This document shows positions 1-13,368 of a stretch of DNA of 64,000 bases, in pieces. Every line of letters begins with the position of its first letter. Positions within the stretch are counted from its first letter, which is position 1. The notes under the pieces were generated by a model that worked only from the letters and a program-made list of their open reading frames with translations, made no database searches and was not told the origin of the DNA. The position numbers were made by a program, and so were the translations under genes. This DNA is from Sinonovacula constricta (taxonomy: Eukaryota; Mollusca; Bivalvia; Cardiida; Solecurtidae): the NCBI GenBank assembly GCA_007844125.1, contig CM017567.1, positions 45,849,778 through 45,913,777 on the forward strand, written 5' to 3'.

Positions 1-335
1 GCCTCGTGTGATAACATTTTCTTTGTTTAACAATAACCTAGTATTCTATTTATCCTACCATCTGTTTTATAAACAAACGTGTTGTTTAATGCTTAGATCT
101 TTTTTTGTTTATCAAAAAAGGAATTCGCATTTCAGTCTGGGTGCTATGTTTTCATACTTGCTAAACAATACAGTAAAATTACCAATCCTTCATGAGCTAC
201 AATCAATAAGAAATGTGAATACAGTTTAACTTACTTTTTGCCAAAGGCACTAAAACTTTTTAGTAGGTTCGTCGCTTTATTAACAAAGTCAAATTTAACC
301 ATGAATGGGTGGAGAACAGAGTCGGGAAATTTAAG

Positions 336-849
336 TTTCGCTGGACAGTTTGGTCCATTGTTTCTCAAATAACTCAATAAGTCATTGGTACCTGAAAATG
401 TTTGAAAAAGCTATTCATTGATGCCGAAGATATATATGAAGAGTCAAGGATAAATCCCCACTCGTTATTGCATTATTCTTTTCCGAGCCAGATTACAGAG
501 ATGGCTATTTTAAACTTAGGCAACCACGTGACCACTTACTTTTATACAGTCATCAGTGAAATCCGCTCTGACATCGATATCTATTTTTAGCAGAGACCAC
601 TATCGAGTTGTTTTGTGTGTGTGTGTGTGCGTGCGTGCGTGCGTGTGTGCGTGCGTGCAAGCGTGCGTGCGTGCGTGTGTGTGTGTTTCGCGATTAGTAC
701 AGTCTAACAATAAAGTTTGTGTTCAAAATCGTCTTTACACCGACTAATTTATGGTTAATGCAAAAGGTATGACCAAATTTCCCAAAGCAGTGGTTAGATA
801 TTGGTACGTTTGTTTAATATAGGCCAACTGTCGGATACCACCTTTAAAA
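336..849 (+). mobile_element. GGTGGTATCCGACAGTTTGG repeat family, copy 1
   Basis: Ends with CCAACTGTCGGATACCACC followed by TTTAAA and has a degenerate inverted end near GGACAGTTTGGTCC. It shares internal landmarks with the copy at 45.2 kb (CTCAAATAA, ACCACGTGAC, GACATCGATATCTATTTT, GTACAGTCTAA). A GT/GCGT microsatellite has expanded inside it. Confidence 0.7.
612..687. repeat. GT/GCGT microsatellite
   Basis: GT and GCGT alternating purine-pyrimidine repeat inside the first MITE-family copy. Confidence 0.95.
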
Positions 850-1319
850 GAAATTTTTTTTCTCAAACATGTGGGTTTACACTTCAATACCTGGCGTATA
901 AAGGATTAAGATATGGTGTCAACTCGCAAGGCAAAATCAGGCATAGATAGCAGACGCAAACTTGACAGGTAGATTAAAGGTACCACCCTATAACACTCAT
1001 AGGCAGACCACTTCATAACATAGTGATACGTCCATCGATCGGTCACGCTGGTAATGCATGAAGGGTCAATACCTTTAAAGGGTCATCCGAAAGTTGGCTT
1101 GTAGCCAATACATGCAACAACATGTTACATTAGTTTAAAAATAGCTAACTGGCTCTGATAGGAATACATTTGTAATGACAAGTGGTGTTCTAAATTACTT
1201 TCCATATGTTTATTTGTCGACAATAAATAGCATTTTGTTGGTTCTTTTCGAATAACAATAAATTATTTGCTTGCATGAGAAAAACAAATACTGTCGGACA
1301 CTATTTTTAAGTATCCGAT

Positions 1320-1800
1320 TCATGGGAATAGATAGTTTCCACGTCATATCATGTCTCATAAGACAGTTTAAGGCAGCCATCTTTGAAGCAGAAGCTAATG
1401 CAGGCCGAAAACGGAAAATTTGTGTATTAAACTCACCAATGTGTTTTTTATTTTTCAGTCTATTTTAATGAATTTTATATCAAATTTAACAGCTTTTAAG
1501 AAGTATTTTAAATATCAAAACAATATTTTGATAGTATTAAAGGTACAAAAATTACAACACAAAAAGATACACTGTTCATTTTGTTTAAGGATGAGCCAAT
1601 AATTTTATTTATGTATTAATATTAATTCTTTGTGGATTTATCAATTTAAAAAATATTGTACTTTAAAAATATGAATATGAAGAGCTTTACAATAGTGTAT
1701 AGCTTTTAACTTTTGGACCAAAAATAAAGAAATTGCTTTAAAAAAAAACGCTTCTATATCATCTGAAAATCCATTGAAGTTACCATCAAAGATGGCTGCC
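1320..1800 (+). repeat. dispersed repeat, pair of 38,755-39,240
   Basis: Shares with the second copy, in the same orientation, GATAGTTTCCACGT-like sequence, CAGTTTAAGGCAGCCAT, GCAGAAGCTAATGCA, AAATATTGTA(C/T)TTTAAAAA and CATCTGAAAATCC. No coding capacity. Confidence 0.75.
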
Positions 1801-2597
1801 AAGATAAGGGATCTTCACTGATGTGGAAACTATCGACCTCTACATGTCCAAACCTGCGTTCCACACCAGCTACGTTCACCTCTATTACTGCGGGGTAAAT
1901 TCCCCGGGAATCGAGTGTCACGGAGCTAATTGGGTAAGGAGTTGAAGTTTAAAGCGACTGCGTTAAAGCTTAATTTTTCACATTTTCTTAAATTTTGATC
2001 ACTACAACCAAACATTGTGAGAACACATTAAATAATAAATTAATAAAACTAAAGCACCTGAACACTTGTCTGATAGTGTAGCTAAAAACAGACTTCCTCC
2101 TGCATGTCAGATATGTAATTATATTTATAGTATATTTTCAAGCTACTGCTCGTTCAGCCGACTTTACTATTTAGACCCTTCACATTGGGTGTGTTTGTCA
2201 GTCCCGTACTACGACCCCAACACAGGTATTTTTGGTTCTTCCTTTAAGTTTTAATTTCAAGTCTTAAAAGATCTGTGTGAAAGAATAATGAGTCCGCATT
2301 TCATTTAAACATATTAAGATCACTTACCTAGTGTCTGTAGATTTCTCCCGAATTCCACGCGATAGAGCCACGACAACAACCATTACATTATATTCAATAA
2401 ACGAGTCCTATCATCAAACAAAGAGTGGTGGCGAATCAGGACCTTCTGAGAACGCATTCAGATAACCTCGAAACTTTTCATGCGATGTTAGCTTGTCCGA
2501 GAAATAGCGAATAAATTAATCTTTACTTTCACTTTCGTTTCTTAACACAACATAGTGACTCATAGTGACTATCTTTATGTATGTCTATATTATCTAT

Positions 2598-2668
<71 letters not shown>

Positions 2669-3535
2669 TCAACAATATTTGAAAACCCACCTCGCAAATA
2701 AAAATTTCAGAAATGTGATTTCTTCTCGAATCTTGTAAACTTCTTGTAACTTATACTCATTGCCAAGTCTTGTCCGGTATGGTTTTCCATAATATCTTTT
2801 AAACGCGTTAAGTTTTTATCGCACACTCATAAATTTGGTTTCGAAGGAAAATGGACATTTATATGCACTCAATGAAAAAAGGATTTTGGAATTTGAGCCA
2901 GTACAACCGGTAGAATAATGTGTTGAAATTTGTAGACCGGACAAGACTTTTGTCCATTAGCATAGTTAAAATTTAGGGCATGGTGAGTGGAATCATCACA
3001 TGTTCGCCTAAGTTCCGAAGTATACACGTATTGTCGCATCTAACTTCAAAGCAGATCATTTCACATATCTCGAGACATTTTACTGGGGTGTCCCTAATTT
3101 ATGGACCAAATACACTGGACCACTGGACCATGTTTATGTAAATAATTTACTCCACAGGAAAAAAAATGATACAAACAGTGCAGACTAGGATCTGATTGAG
3201 CAGTCTGCATATCCATTAAAACTTATTTTAAACAACCTGAATAATATTACACTACTGAGTTTGTATACATGAATCTCAGTGAAACCTTAAAAATTTCAAA
3301 ATTACTCTATTTAATCAATCATTCATTATATATTAAATAAGAGTTTGATTACTACGATTAACACAGACCTAATCAAAATTTTAACATGTTTTCTTCTGTG
3401 GATTAGTTATTAAACATAATGTGTTGTGTAAGCTAGTTAACAACATTTAACCATTAATTGATATACTAGTATTAAAAAAAAACATTTATTAACCTGTGAC
3501 ATGTATACAGTACAGGATTGGAACATTTATAAAGT
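1801..3535. other. intergenic
   Basis: Apart from the TC tract at 2600 nothing coding or structural was seen; AT-rich with short homopolymers. Confidence 0.6.
2600..2666. repeat. TC dinucleotide tract
   Basis: A pure (TC)n run of about 66 bp. Confidence 0.97.
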
Positions 3536-3650
3536 AGGGGATTTTGTCGGGGATTTTATCAACTATAGGAAAAACAATATAGGGGGATTTTGTCTGTGGA
3601 TGACTAGGGGATTTTGTCCGTGGATGACTAGGGGATTTTGTCCATATGGG
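3536..3650. repeat. short GGGGATTTTGTC repeat
   Basis: Three to five imperfect copies; the central ones are 25 bp (AGGGGATTTTGTCCGTGGAT then GACT). Confidence 0.8.
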
Positions 3651-3683
3651 ATTATGTCCTACATGCGATGAATTTCATCCATA

Positions 3684-3933
3684 TTAACCCTTTACTCTAT
3701 AGGATACGCCTTTTATCACATGGGTGACCAGTGTAGATCCAGATATGCCTGCACATCCGTGCAGTCTGATCAGGATCATCACTGTTCGCTTTAAGATTCA
3801 TTTGGTTATTTCTGGCCATGATGCAAACAGTGTCAATCCAGATCAGATGGCATGGATGTGCTGACTGATCTGGATCTACACTGGTTGCCCATATGAAAAA
3901 GGCTTATCTATGATCTATGGAGTAAAGGGTTAA
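3684..3933. mobile_element. 250-bp TTAA-flanked MITE
   Basis: TTAA at 3684 and 3930 bounds long inverted repeats that begin CCCTTTACTC and share CCAGTGTAGATCCAGAT about 50 bp inside. TTAA target sites are typical of piggyBac and Kolobok transposons. No coding capacity. Confidence 0.8.
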
Positions 3934-4589
3934 AGTTATTAATTATGTTTATTCATACTATTCCGAATGTAGGGAAATAATTGGAATTACTAGTAATCAA
4001 TAGGAGTTCCTTGTACTCAGTGAAATTTTTTCCTTCATAAGTTTTTCTTTCCATAAATCTATTAATTTGTTAAAATATTAGATTTGCTACTGTTTACTTT
4101 TATACAAATGAACAATTAGAAGAAAAGTTATTCCCAATCCAATGTGGGTTGGACATCAAGTTATACTATCAGACATCATTAACATGTGCCTTCCATGAAT
4201 GAAAACTGGTATTTGTTTAGCAGATTTAACTATGTTATTATTCATTTCAAATAGTCAAATCTGACTATCAAAATTTAATTCTATATACCATAATGAAATT
4301 GTGTGTATAGTTGAAAAATGATATCAAGGCAGTCACATGACATCATTTTTATAGCAAACTAATGACTGTGGCCAAAATGTCATTCCAATGAGAAATTTTG
4401 GAGAAGCGACACTAAAAATGGAAAGTTTTGTATAATAATGGATTATTTACCTTTTTAAAAGAGAACTTTTAAGTCACACGACGTTTAGTTATCAACTGTC
4501 CCGCTGATGTCCATGTCTTTACTACTGCTACTTTTAGCTGTAAATTGGGATGAAAAACTGACCACAAAATATCATCACAAAGAATGGGA

Positions 4590-4665
4590 CCTGTCCTGCA
4601 TCGAACCAGAGACCTGCTGATCTGTGATCTTCAGATCCAGCTTCTAACGGTGGTAAAATGTGGTC
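4590..4665 (-). repeat. tRNA-like fragment, probable SINE head
   Basis: Minus strand has a B-box-like CTCTGGTTCGATGCAGG and an A-box-like segment about 45 bp before it. Degenerate. Confidence 0.3.
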
Positions 4666-5339
4666 CTCGGATGGACGCCGATACAAGTTCGTATACATGC
4701 GTGCGTGGTCGCTAACTATCATTTTGATAACCCTTGTACTGTTCCTTGGCTAAACAGCAGACGACTTATCTCTATTTTTATGATCAGAAAAAATACCATT
4801 GCGATGAGAACAAAATATTCCACTATTGTGTGCATCCGAAAATTACACTTCCATGAAGCTAATGATTTTAGAGGCTAGATGCCTGATGCAAAATGGCGAG
4901 CTAGCTGAGAAGAAAGCAATGTTGGCATACAATTTTGACACAGACTCATATGTTGTCACAAATAAGAATTGTCACAGAAGCCCCCCAAAGTATGTGCACG
5001 ACACTGAAAATGCCGTTGACCTTCAATGTTGGACTGGCGAATGTTATGCACGACACACTTTCAAGTGCATGTCTGATGGTTAAACTGAAGTAATAGCGAC
5101 GTCATGGTCAAGACATGAAAATGGGATGGACACATTCAGACGGACAGATTCCAAACTAAGAACTTCAAACAGATTTCCAAATTTTAGACAAAAAGAACTC
5201 GATGAAACTGAAAAATTTCTTGAAAGCGGATTGTATTTTAGTCTGAATTAACTGATCTGTCAAAACTCTGAAGCATGCATTTTGGTGAAAAACACCTTAA
5301 GTATATATGTCAAAATGCACCCATCGATTGCTCATTTCA

Positions 5340-5560
5340 GTTATGGACCAGACAAGATCTGACATGACCTTTAACCCCCGTGACCTTGACCTTTGAGATA
5401 TGAATATAGGATTTGCACACGACACTCCGTCTTGCAGAGGTCTACATTCATGCCAAATATAACTAGACTGCTTGATGCATTTTAAAGTAACGGGGACAAT
5501 TCCGGACAGACAGATGCACGCATAAACTATCAGCCAGATGCCATCATGGCAACTTAAGTT
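5340..5560 (+). repeat. dispersed repeat with GTGACCTTGACCTTTGA
   Basis: Carries GTGACCTTGACCTTTGAGAT, ACGACACTCCGTC and GGACAGACAGATGCACG, a combination I recall as common in bivalve intergenic DNA. No open frame. Confidence 0.5.
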
Positions 5561-7889
5561 GAGCTCACTGCAAGGGCGAGTGACAAAATGAACCTTTTAA
5601 CAACATATATCCAGGAATATGTTATTGAAATTCCCCTCTCTGAGCAAACAGAAGTTATTCTCATAGGACAGACAGGGGACCCTGTTGTAAGATATATTTA
5701 CAACAAAATCAAATTCACTACACAAACTTTTATTCAATTTACAGGTTTAGTAATTTAAATGTTCAAAACAATCATCTGAAGTACACAAAAATATCAGGTA
5801 CTCATGGATGTTCCAGGAAGTATGTGCATAACAACAGAACCCAGACATGCTCGCCTGAGCCTTAGAGGCATACAATTTTAGGAAGATCCTACTAATAAAT
5901 ATGTACAACTCTTTTAACATCTGACCTGGTGCCCTAGTTTTAACACATTTTATAAAGTTCCATTAACATCTGACTAAAATGTGACTTCTAGTGTTTCAAA
6001 GGTTTGGAACAAGGGAAGTCACATTGTTGTCAGATGAACATCTAACATCCATTTGTCACATAAGCTTACTTTGTGAAATAGTGCTCAGGTAAGCTAGAAA
6101 TAAAAACTACAGAAACAGAAGGCTAATAACTTTGCTCAATATCATTAAACAAGAAAATGCATGTAATACAAAAATGCTTATTTGAGATGCATGTAAACTT
6201 GCATAGGTTTATGGTTTAAATATGCTGTACTTGCAAATTATTTCACAAAAGACAAAAAGAAAAAAGCCATATGGTCCTCTAATTTCTACCTAAATGAAAC
6301 GATATAGAGGCATTAAAAGGAAGAAAATCTGCCAATTTGACCAAAGAGGCTATAATCATGAAGAATATTTCAAGTACTCGTACTAGCCATTGTCATACTT
6401 TACATAAAGTTTCATTGGAATCGCATTTGCAATTGAAGTATTTTTACAAACTTTCATACAAAATTATATATCCAGAAAACAGACTACTTGGTAGCTTTAT
6501 TCTGTTTCCTTTATATAGAGAGTTTTGTATTTTTAATAAAGCTCTTTATCTGTATCCATGGCCTGTTCAACAGAAGTGGCTCTCTCTTCCTTGCTTCTTC
6601 AATTTAATGTTTTCCTGGTAGTTTCCCTAAGTAGAAATATCTATCCAACTGTCTCTTAACAGCTGCATGTTCATCTGCAGTCCACAGTTTTCTTTGCGTG
6701 GTTGCTTTCTGTGATTTTTTGGCAGACCTTTTCTTAAACTTTTTTGGTGGTTCATCAGAGATTTCTGGCAGTTCATCATCGATTTCTGGAGGTCTCTCGG
6801 TATCTGCTCTATCCTCTCCTTCAGCATCACTGTCCTCCTCGACCTCTAGAGGTTCTGCCATGATAAATATTATACATATAATCAAATAATTAACATACAT
6901 TACAAATACAGAGAACTTTGCATATGATCATCTCAGAGGAGATTTAATGTGAACAAGGCAGTCTAAGCCTCTAAGGGACAGCAATATATCCCTGAGCTTC
7001 TTAAAGTAAGACTTAAATCCATTATCTAATACAGAATTTTTTAGGGGTCCAAACTGAAAGTGTCAGCAGACAATACTAGTAAATAACAAGAAATGATAAA
7101 TAGTTTCATTATAAGAATAGAGCAATTTCTATTTTGTCACAATGTTTTCTAAACTCTGCTACATATGCATTAAAACGCATTATGAGCCGACACGAAAATG
7201 TAAAGGAAATTGAAGGTTATAACAGTTGACAATCAAGTGTGACCTTGACCTTAAGCAGACAGTTGCATTGTATGTTCTGCAAGTCCTCTAATTGTTAATA
7301 ACATTTGACTCTAGTTCTATGAAAATCATTCAAGAGGTTCAGATGACATGCAGCGAAGACAAAAGTTAATGACCTTGACATTGTGAACTTGATCTTGAGT
7401 AGACCAAGTATCATTTAGATTGGGGCAAAATGTACATGTAGCCTAGAGTGTAAACAAGATTTTTCTAAAATCTAAATCAATGACCTAATGTCTGACCCAC
7501 AATACATTATGACAGATGACGCACAGCCAACGACCACAAAAAAATCTCTTACACTTTTAGATCATACAGATTTATGTGGTATTATAAATTGTCTCAAGAG
7601 ACAAAATGAGCTGAAACTTAATGCACTGACCTGAACTGTGTCCTGTGGCAAACGGTAGAACTCCCGATGTACCCTTATGTCATGGCCCAGAAACCCAGCA
7701 TTGTCTTTCCATCGACATATGCTCCTCGTCTGATTCCGAGTCAGGGATGTAACTGGATACATCATCACCAGATTCACCAAAGGACAGGAACAAGAAAGGG
7801 AACAAATTCTGCAAAAGAAGACAATGATGCTTAGTGAATGCTATTTATACTATAAATATTGTGATAATATTTGTCATGACTTTGTTAGT

Positions 7890-8205
7890 CTGACCTTGAC
7901 CTTAAAGCGAGCCATCCTTAACATGGCTTCTGTAAGTTGTCTCAATGTGGTTAACATTTGTGTCAGGTTTCTTCGAAATCCTTCAAGGGCTTTCAAGAGT
8001 TACAGAGCGAAAGGGAAACAAAGTCATATGACCTTTGATCCCTAAGTCTGACCTTGACCTTGAAGCGAGCCATCCTGAACATGGCTTCTGCACGTCGTCT
8101 CAATGTGGTTAACATTTGTGTCAAGTTTCTTCGAAATCCTTCAAGGGGTTCAAGAGTTACAGAGCAGAAGGGAAATTGCTAACGGACAGACGGACACCGA
8201 GGCGT
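7890..8205 (+). repeat. 157-bp tandem duplication of a GACCTTGACCTT repeat
   Basis: TCTGACCTTGACCTT at about 7890 and 8047 starts two near-identical segments, each with GCGAGCCATCCT, CAATGTGGTTAACATTTGTG and CTTCGAAATCCTTCAAGGG. A GGACAGACGGACACCGAGG end follows the second. Confidence 0.8.
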
Positions 8206-11200
8206 ATAAAAAACAATAATTGAGCCTCCTTATCAGAAAAGTTAACTAGAACTATTGCTTCAAGTGATTTATATTCCGAATTCAACTTTGTCTTTAATAA
8301 ATGACAGTTACCATAAACAGGCTATAACTCTGCAAACAGTCTTTTACTGTTACATGGATGGAATGATAATAGGTTATGAAAGTGGGCAATTAAAACCAAT
8401 ATGCTGCAGGTTTAAAAGCAAGCTTTTCTGCAAACACCTAATATGTTACAGGTTGGAGCTATGTGAGGACTTACTAACTCAATAAATTTCAAGATAAGCA
8501 TTCAAAATGAGGACCTCAATCATCTTCAAGATAAGCATTCAAAATGAGGACTAATATATTTGGGATAAGGACTTGGAAGTTTTCTAGCAGATCACACAAC
8601 GAAAGCCATAAGTTGTAATTGTGTAGAATAATTATGGAACACAATTCTAAGCTGTTACTATTTGTTTGGGTATAGAAAACTATAGGTAAACTCAACTGTA
8701 CATATTCACACAGTGACTAATACAGTAATTTTATCTGACATGTCAAATAAGAGCTAAGTGTTCAAAAAAAGGACTGACTTTATTAATTAAAAAGGACTGA
8801 CTGTGAAGGTCGCTTATAAAAAAGAAGGTTGGACATAGAGGGACAAAAAACAAATTAATATTACTTTCACCAGCCACCCAAAGTAGCAGCATTAAAATGA
8901 AGTCTGAAGTTTATGTCATTACATGTATATACCTTAAATCCTGATGCAGGTAGTTGTCTGGATCCAATAGTTTGAATAAACTCAGCATATCAAAAAGCCA
9001 ATCCCTGGACACAGTGAAGTTCTCCTGTAAAGTGAAAGTTTCCAAAATATAATTCAGTTCTATCTTCCAATTACTTACTGCCATTTCGTTTGAAAATATA
9101 ATGAAACTATTCCAATATTACAGTGCAAACACCAATATTTTCACAAGTAAACTTAACATTTTGTGAGAGTGGTACTTAACCACCTGATATAATGAAACCT
9201 AGAACAGCATCTATTCATAACTAAACTATCAACAAACCAACAAGCTTCAATGTTTCAGATTGTAATTGACTTATATATAAGCTTATTTTTATTGGGCAAG
9301 AAACTATTGCGACAGACAAAAGTATAAATTAGAAAGATAGCCATAAAGATAAATCAACATATTGGTCTGACAGCTTCCCCATGTTAAGTCCAGCAGGTCA
9401 GTTGATTATCATCCAACAACTTGAAATCACACAGCATGAATGTCAACTAAAACAAATGCTTTTTGTGCAAAGGAATCTTAAACAAATCTTTCTCATCTAG
9501 AGCTACTGTAAGGGAATCCTCTCCATCAAGCTCTCCTCCTAAAAACAACACAATCTCTTCAGCAGCTTCTGCAAACAAATTTATATTTTATGCTTACTTC
9601 ACATCATGAATCTAGTACATTTATCTCATATTTGTACTCATACTCAATTTGAAACAATAACATTAAACAATCACTAGAGCCTTTACTGATTGTTAAATAC
9701 ATTATCCATTAACAGTCAGCCAAATGTATACCTGATTTACACCATTTAATTCTATTTTAGGTAACAGTGACATTGCTCAGATAGCTTGATAGCCTTTAAT
9801 GTTTTATGCACCTCTTGGGAAGTCTTGACTATCCCCTGAAAATCTGCACTTCACTCCTTATAGAATAGGCTTCTGGCATTGCCTTGATTATTTACATCTA
9901 TAACCTCTCGGATAAACTTCATCACCTTCTATCTCGTACTCTTCCTGAATAAGAACAAGAGGGCCAACATGAGCACCTTTGCCAAAACATAAAGTTAAAG
10001 AGATGCTGTTTAAAGATTTTTTTTTTTAATTTTTAGCAAATTTGGTACACTATCAGCCAACAATCATTTCTGTCGAACTTCATCATAAACACACCACTAG
10101 TTGAGGAGGAGATTCCATTTCAAGACCATTTCTATTTTTAGCTATGGCAGAGGACTGAAACAATTTTAGCGTTATTTATACAGCTCAAGCTGATAATTAT
10201 TCTTGTCAATGTTCATCAAAATATGCCATGTGGTTAACGGGCTACTAGTAAACAGTTGCATACATTATGTCCATCTTTCATCAACGAGTTTAAGTAATAG
10301 AAGAAAAGGGAACTTTGAAAGCCACCGAACACGACAAATATGAAAATATGGCAGTTGTATATTACCTCTGAAAGGTACTGTCCTGCTTCCAGTGACTTTC
10401 TTACATACTCAGCATTTAGCACCCGCAATGGTGAGCAATTCCAAGCATATATTTTTTTGTGCGCTGGCAGATGCGACTTCCTTCCTCTGAAAGACACATT
10501 TATGTAGAGGAAGATTATTTTTGAAAGAAAGATCGGGTATCTTGCATGCAGTTAAATTCAACAAGAGTTGTCTAACATGATCATTTAAGTAGGTTAAATG
10601 ACTAAGAATCCTTGTTTAAAGTTTCAATCCACTGGCATGCAAAACTTCTAATTTTTCGAAGTTGAACAAAGGCCATAACTGAGTAGAAAAGGAAGTTAGG
10701 GTTACCTGCACTTTTCAAATGGCTGCCACTTTTGATATCAAGCAAGTATTTTTTAAAGAAATGAACACCAACAAGAAACTTGATGCTGACTTTCATGCTG
10801 ATGCAGCCGACCTGGCTACGACAAGACAATACCTTGTCTTTTTCTCTTCGAAAAGTCAATCTGTATGAGATCTGTGTGGGAGATCTTTGTGGTTATTACT
10901 TGGTAATAATTTTAAAATACCTGTCAGATTTTCTTCTCAACTTTGACATTGACTGACTGCAAGAAAGAACTATCAATTAACTTTAACATAATTACCAGTC
11001 TCAATGATCACATGTGTTGTACTTCTGTCAAAGCTATCCATATAAATTCCAACGCATGTTGCAATCAGCTGAATAATTAGTTTCTGGAACACAGAATAAT
11101 ACAATATTTTAACTTCATTTTAAAATTTTACAGAAAAGAAAGTTTGTACTGTACATACAAAAGATTTTGCTTCATAATGGCTTAACTATCTTATCCATAA

Positions 11201-12959
11201 AACAGCTAGTGCATAAACTGGTTACTTACATTTGATCAGATCCAATATCTGATTTATGTTTTAAAGATAAACATACATTTATATGTTTACAATTCAAGAA
11301 CATACCTTAATTTGTCTTCTTCCTGAGCAAGCAAATATCTTCTGTATCATGTTTTGATCTGAAATAAACAATACCAACAACATTAAAGTCAAATTAACAT
11401 CAATATTTTGAAAAAGAGTCATCAAAGGATTTTTTAGAACTGAGCCAACTTGCAGAAACTATCTGAAAAGCTATGAAAATGAAGTCAACACAATTATGGA
11501 AATTTACATTAATGAGATTTACTCTTTGAAATGGGTTATGCAAGTAAGGCCAGGGCCACAACAGTTTCAGGGAAAATGGTAAACTATATGAACAATAATT
11601 CATTTTTAGCACATCAAAAATCAGCTGAGGACGACAGAAATGAATCGGAGTAAACATAGTTCTCGAAAATTACTGTCACATAATCTAAAACAGTTTAAAA
11701 TCATTTTTGACTGCTAGACACCTATTATCTGATATATTATAATATATGACTCAAAGCAATCATGAATACACTCCATATATAATAATAATATGAACTTAAA
11801 CAACCCTTGGTATGTTACTGAAATTACTTTTCTTTATTAAAGGCAGCAAATTGAGTGAGGAAAATTTAGACACGTTGTCTTTTATTCATTTTCAAGCATG
11901 CTTTTTGACGAAATAAAATACTTAAAATAAGCCAATTTTTAATCATTTTTTAGACATAAACCAAAATCAGACTTTTTTTATTTTAAGTACTTTTTAAAAA
12001 AGGGCTGGAATTCAAGCACTTTTTAAGACTTTATGAACTCTGTACGAGGACTTACAAGTGAACTTACACTTAGTCCTCAAAATGACAGAAATGATGAAAA
12101 TCAGGGGTATGAAATTTAATGGGACAATCTAATACACAGTCAGTTGATTTCAGATTATTCTTACACTATTTTCCTCAGATTCTTACATGTTTACTTCAAA
12201 AGACAATCAGGAAACAAGCAAATTCAGTGAATTTATATCTCCTGCCAAAAACACTGCTCTTTTTCTAAGCTCTATTTTTTAAGGAAAATAATGTTAAGAT
12301 GTTTGAACGGCTGGCTAATACAAAGTCCAAGATTGATAAATGTATGTTTCTATGTTTGTCAAGATATTTCCTTTATATTAATGCACTCAATAAATTGAAG
12401 ATATTACATTTATTGCATACAACACCTATTAAATTAAGGTGCTGCCATGTTTTTAAAGAGACTGATCAAAAAAGAATTATACAATTTGTTATTGCATTAT
12501 TTCTGTTAGAAGATTAACATGTTTATTTCACACTGATAGTAGGATCATTGACAAACGCTTTCCAAAAGTATGACACTGTTACAGTGGTACATAATATCAT
12601 TATTTTTGACGGTTCCTTTGAGCTAGTTTGCACAAAGTTCAAAATCATATCCTAGTCCTCAAAATGGCATGATGCCAGTCAATTTAGCGTGGAATTAAAT
12701 CAGACTGAATCATATAACTGATATTAAGCATACAAACATGTCAAGTATTTGTGAGGACCTAGTTATCTGACATGACATAGTGTTAATACAACCAGCTTTT
12801 CATTCCCAATATTACTTACTTGTTTATGAATGTAATTTTACTGGACACCAGTGTATGGTGACATTGATGTGGATGACAATTAAGATTATGGTACTTAATA
12901 TGCTTTCTAAATCAATCTCTTATTCTTATTTATTCAACAAATTTTTTAAGTCCTCTTAC

Positions 12960-13368
12960 TGTCTGGTTCTCCGAGTCCTTCAGTCATGGATTGGATTGGA
13001 TTAGATTAGCCGGCATTTTTGCCGATACTGCGCAGCGACATTTCTATCATTACAGCACAGGGGCACTTATGAGGTGTCCAGGGACTGAACCCGGCCGGTC
13101 CATTATACTGACACCGACGAGTCAGACGTAATGCTGTCCCCGTAGCCCCGAGCGTTAGGAGGGAAGCCACTACTACCAACTTTAAAGTCTTTGGTATGAC
13201 CCGGCCGGGGTTCGAACCCACGACCTCCCGATCCGCAAGCCGACGCTCTACCTCCTTCAGTCATGTTCTCAGCTATGCTGGCAGTACAAACAGCCACACT
13301 GCTATCAACACTGGCAGCTTCCATTTCTTCTATGGCAGCCTGCCTTTCTTCATCCGCCTCCGGAAGTC
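12960..13368 (-). pseudogene. coding exon interrupted by a SINE
   Basis: After an acceptor ending TTTTATAAG the frame reads LPEADEERQAAIEEMEAA, then SVDSSVAVC...ENMTEG, is cut by a SINE, and resumes at LGEPD before a GTAAGA donor. The uninterrupted form of this exon is preserved in the neighbouring duplicate (about 13660-13785), which instead carries a frameshift after DEERQTATEK. Both copies are therefore damaged. Confidence 0.6.
12989..13252 (-). mobile_element. tRNA-derived SINE with 13-bp target duplication
   Basis: On the minus strand the element starts in a tRNA-like head (GGTAGAGCGTCGGCTTGC, then a B box GGGTTCGAACCCC), continues through a body of about 190 bp and ends GCCGGCTAATC with a short AATCC-rich tail. 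It is flanked by the 13-bp repeat TCCTTCAGTCATG at 12976-12988 and 13253-13265. The head lacks about ten bases of the A box present in the copy at 52.6 kb, so it is slightly 5'-truncated. Confidence 0.88.

Larger units (their letters stand above)
6511..13368 (-). pseudogene. tyrosine-recombinase-like / SANT-like protein gene, degraded
   Basis: Candidate exons on the minus strand, each with AG acceptor and GT donor: 13368-12960 (split by a SINE), 11358-11306, 11083-10996, 10486-10366, 9024-8933, 7808-7631, 6854-6604. The 7808-7631 exon encodes GFLGHDIRVHREFYRLPQDTVQ, like the GH...H...YYR end of tyrosine-recombinase-like proteins that I recall as frequent uncharacterised genes in molluscs and fish. 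The last exon encodes an acidic stretch, a KKFKKRSAKK basic patch and RKLWTADEHAAVKRQLDRY...GKLPGKH, a SANT/Myb-like end. After the TAA at 6604 the same frame continues IEEARKREPLLLNRPW to a second stop at 6511, so the C-terminus was probably cut by a nonsense mutation. Exon linkage is not proven, and two neighbouring exons do not join in a simple phase. Confidence 0.5.

Noticed and set aside
4826..5083. 85-codon frame with several cysteines
   Set aside because: Sits beside tRNA-like and dispersed repeat sequence, no signal peptide or family resemblance; judged chance.
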